Shown: piece after piece, positions 5,043 to 5,047 of the stretch
Numbering within the stretch: position 1 is the stretch's first letter
Layout: each line of letters opens with the position of its first letter
Source of the DNA: an uncultured Gemmatimonadota bacterium
Lineage (GTDB): Bacteria; Gemmatimonadota; Gemmatimonadetes; Gemmatimonadales; GWC2-71-9
Direction: 5' to 3'
Assembly: GCA_946479805.1 (NCBI GenBank)
Contig: CAMLHP010000152.1
Coordinates: 1-5,047, forward strand
Length of the DNA stretch: 5,047 bases
Program-made: the position numbers and the translations under genes
Notes under the pieces: generated by a model
What the model was told of the DNA's origin: nothing
The model's database searches: none
What the model saw: the letters and a program-made list of their open reading frames with translations, nothing else

Positions 5043-5047
5043 TGCCA
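5039..5047 (+). CDS. Probable start of a downstream gene, cut off by the window end
   Basis: GGGAG (5029-5033) is followed 5 bases later by ATG at 5039 and a second ATG at 5042. The first would overlap the hydrolase stop in an ATGA arrangement, the same coupling seen at 3770-3773. Only three codons are visible, so nothing can be said about the product. Confidence 0.4.

Noticed and set aside
1..5047. Mobile element, CRISPR array, tRNA/rRNA, prophage or toxin-antitoxin genes
   Set aside because: I saw no regularly spaced repeats, no transposase or integrase motifs, no cloverleaf or rRNA sequence and no terminal inverted repeats or target-site duplications on either strand.

Overview
This is a GC-rich bacterial window with tightly packed genes. 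The gene families (secreted DUF1579-like protein, NTF2-like and VOC/PhnB-like small proteins, two RibD/DHFR-fold proteins, a nitrilase-superfamily hydrolase) are typical of soil or sediment bacteria such as Gemmatimonadota, Acidobacteriota, Myxococcota or Actinomycetota. A Gemmatimonadota-like source is only a weak guess, because no rRNA, tRNA or other phylogenetic marker is present.

Layout, left to right. The window opens inside a TspO/MBR-family membrane protein that lacks only its first few residues (1-449, +). A 130-base spacer with overlapping inverted repeats leads to a small exported protein of the DUF1579-like type (580-1131, +). This converges, 20 bases away, on a RibD C-terminal/DHFR-fold protein, the only minus-strand gene (1152-1679, -). 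A 248-base divergent spacer holds a 13-base palindrome and a possible promoter. It is followed by an apparent two-gene operon: an NTF2/SnoaL-like protein (1928-2317, +) and, 12 bases later, a carbon-nitrogen hydrolase with an intact Glu-Lys-Cys triad (2330-3127, +). A 160-base spacer contains the best non-coding signal in the window, a nested inverted repeat at 3218-3249. It precedes a VOC/PhnB-like protein (3288-3773, +), which overlaps by 4 bases a second, clearly diverged RibD/DHFR-fold protein (3770-4327, +). A compact alpha/beta hydrolase with a readable Ser-Asp-His triad follows (4383-5042, +). Its stop codon overlaps a plausible start for a further gene cut off by the window end.

Functionally the window is a collection of small, mostly soluble enzymes of the kind often grouped as accessory metabolism, detoxification or stress functions: oxidoreductase, amide/nitrile hydrolase, glyoxalase-fold protein, esterase/lipase-like hydrolase and NTF2-fold protein. 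No single pathway can be deduced. The two units most likely to be co-transcribed are NTF2-like + nitrilase and VOC + DHFR-fold (perhaps continuing into the hydrolase). I see no mobile element, CRISPR array, tRNA/rRNA or phage gene, and no convincing new defence or biosynthetic system. The most useful second-look items are the non-coding inverted repeats and the function of the paired small-enzyme operons.
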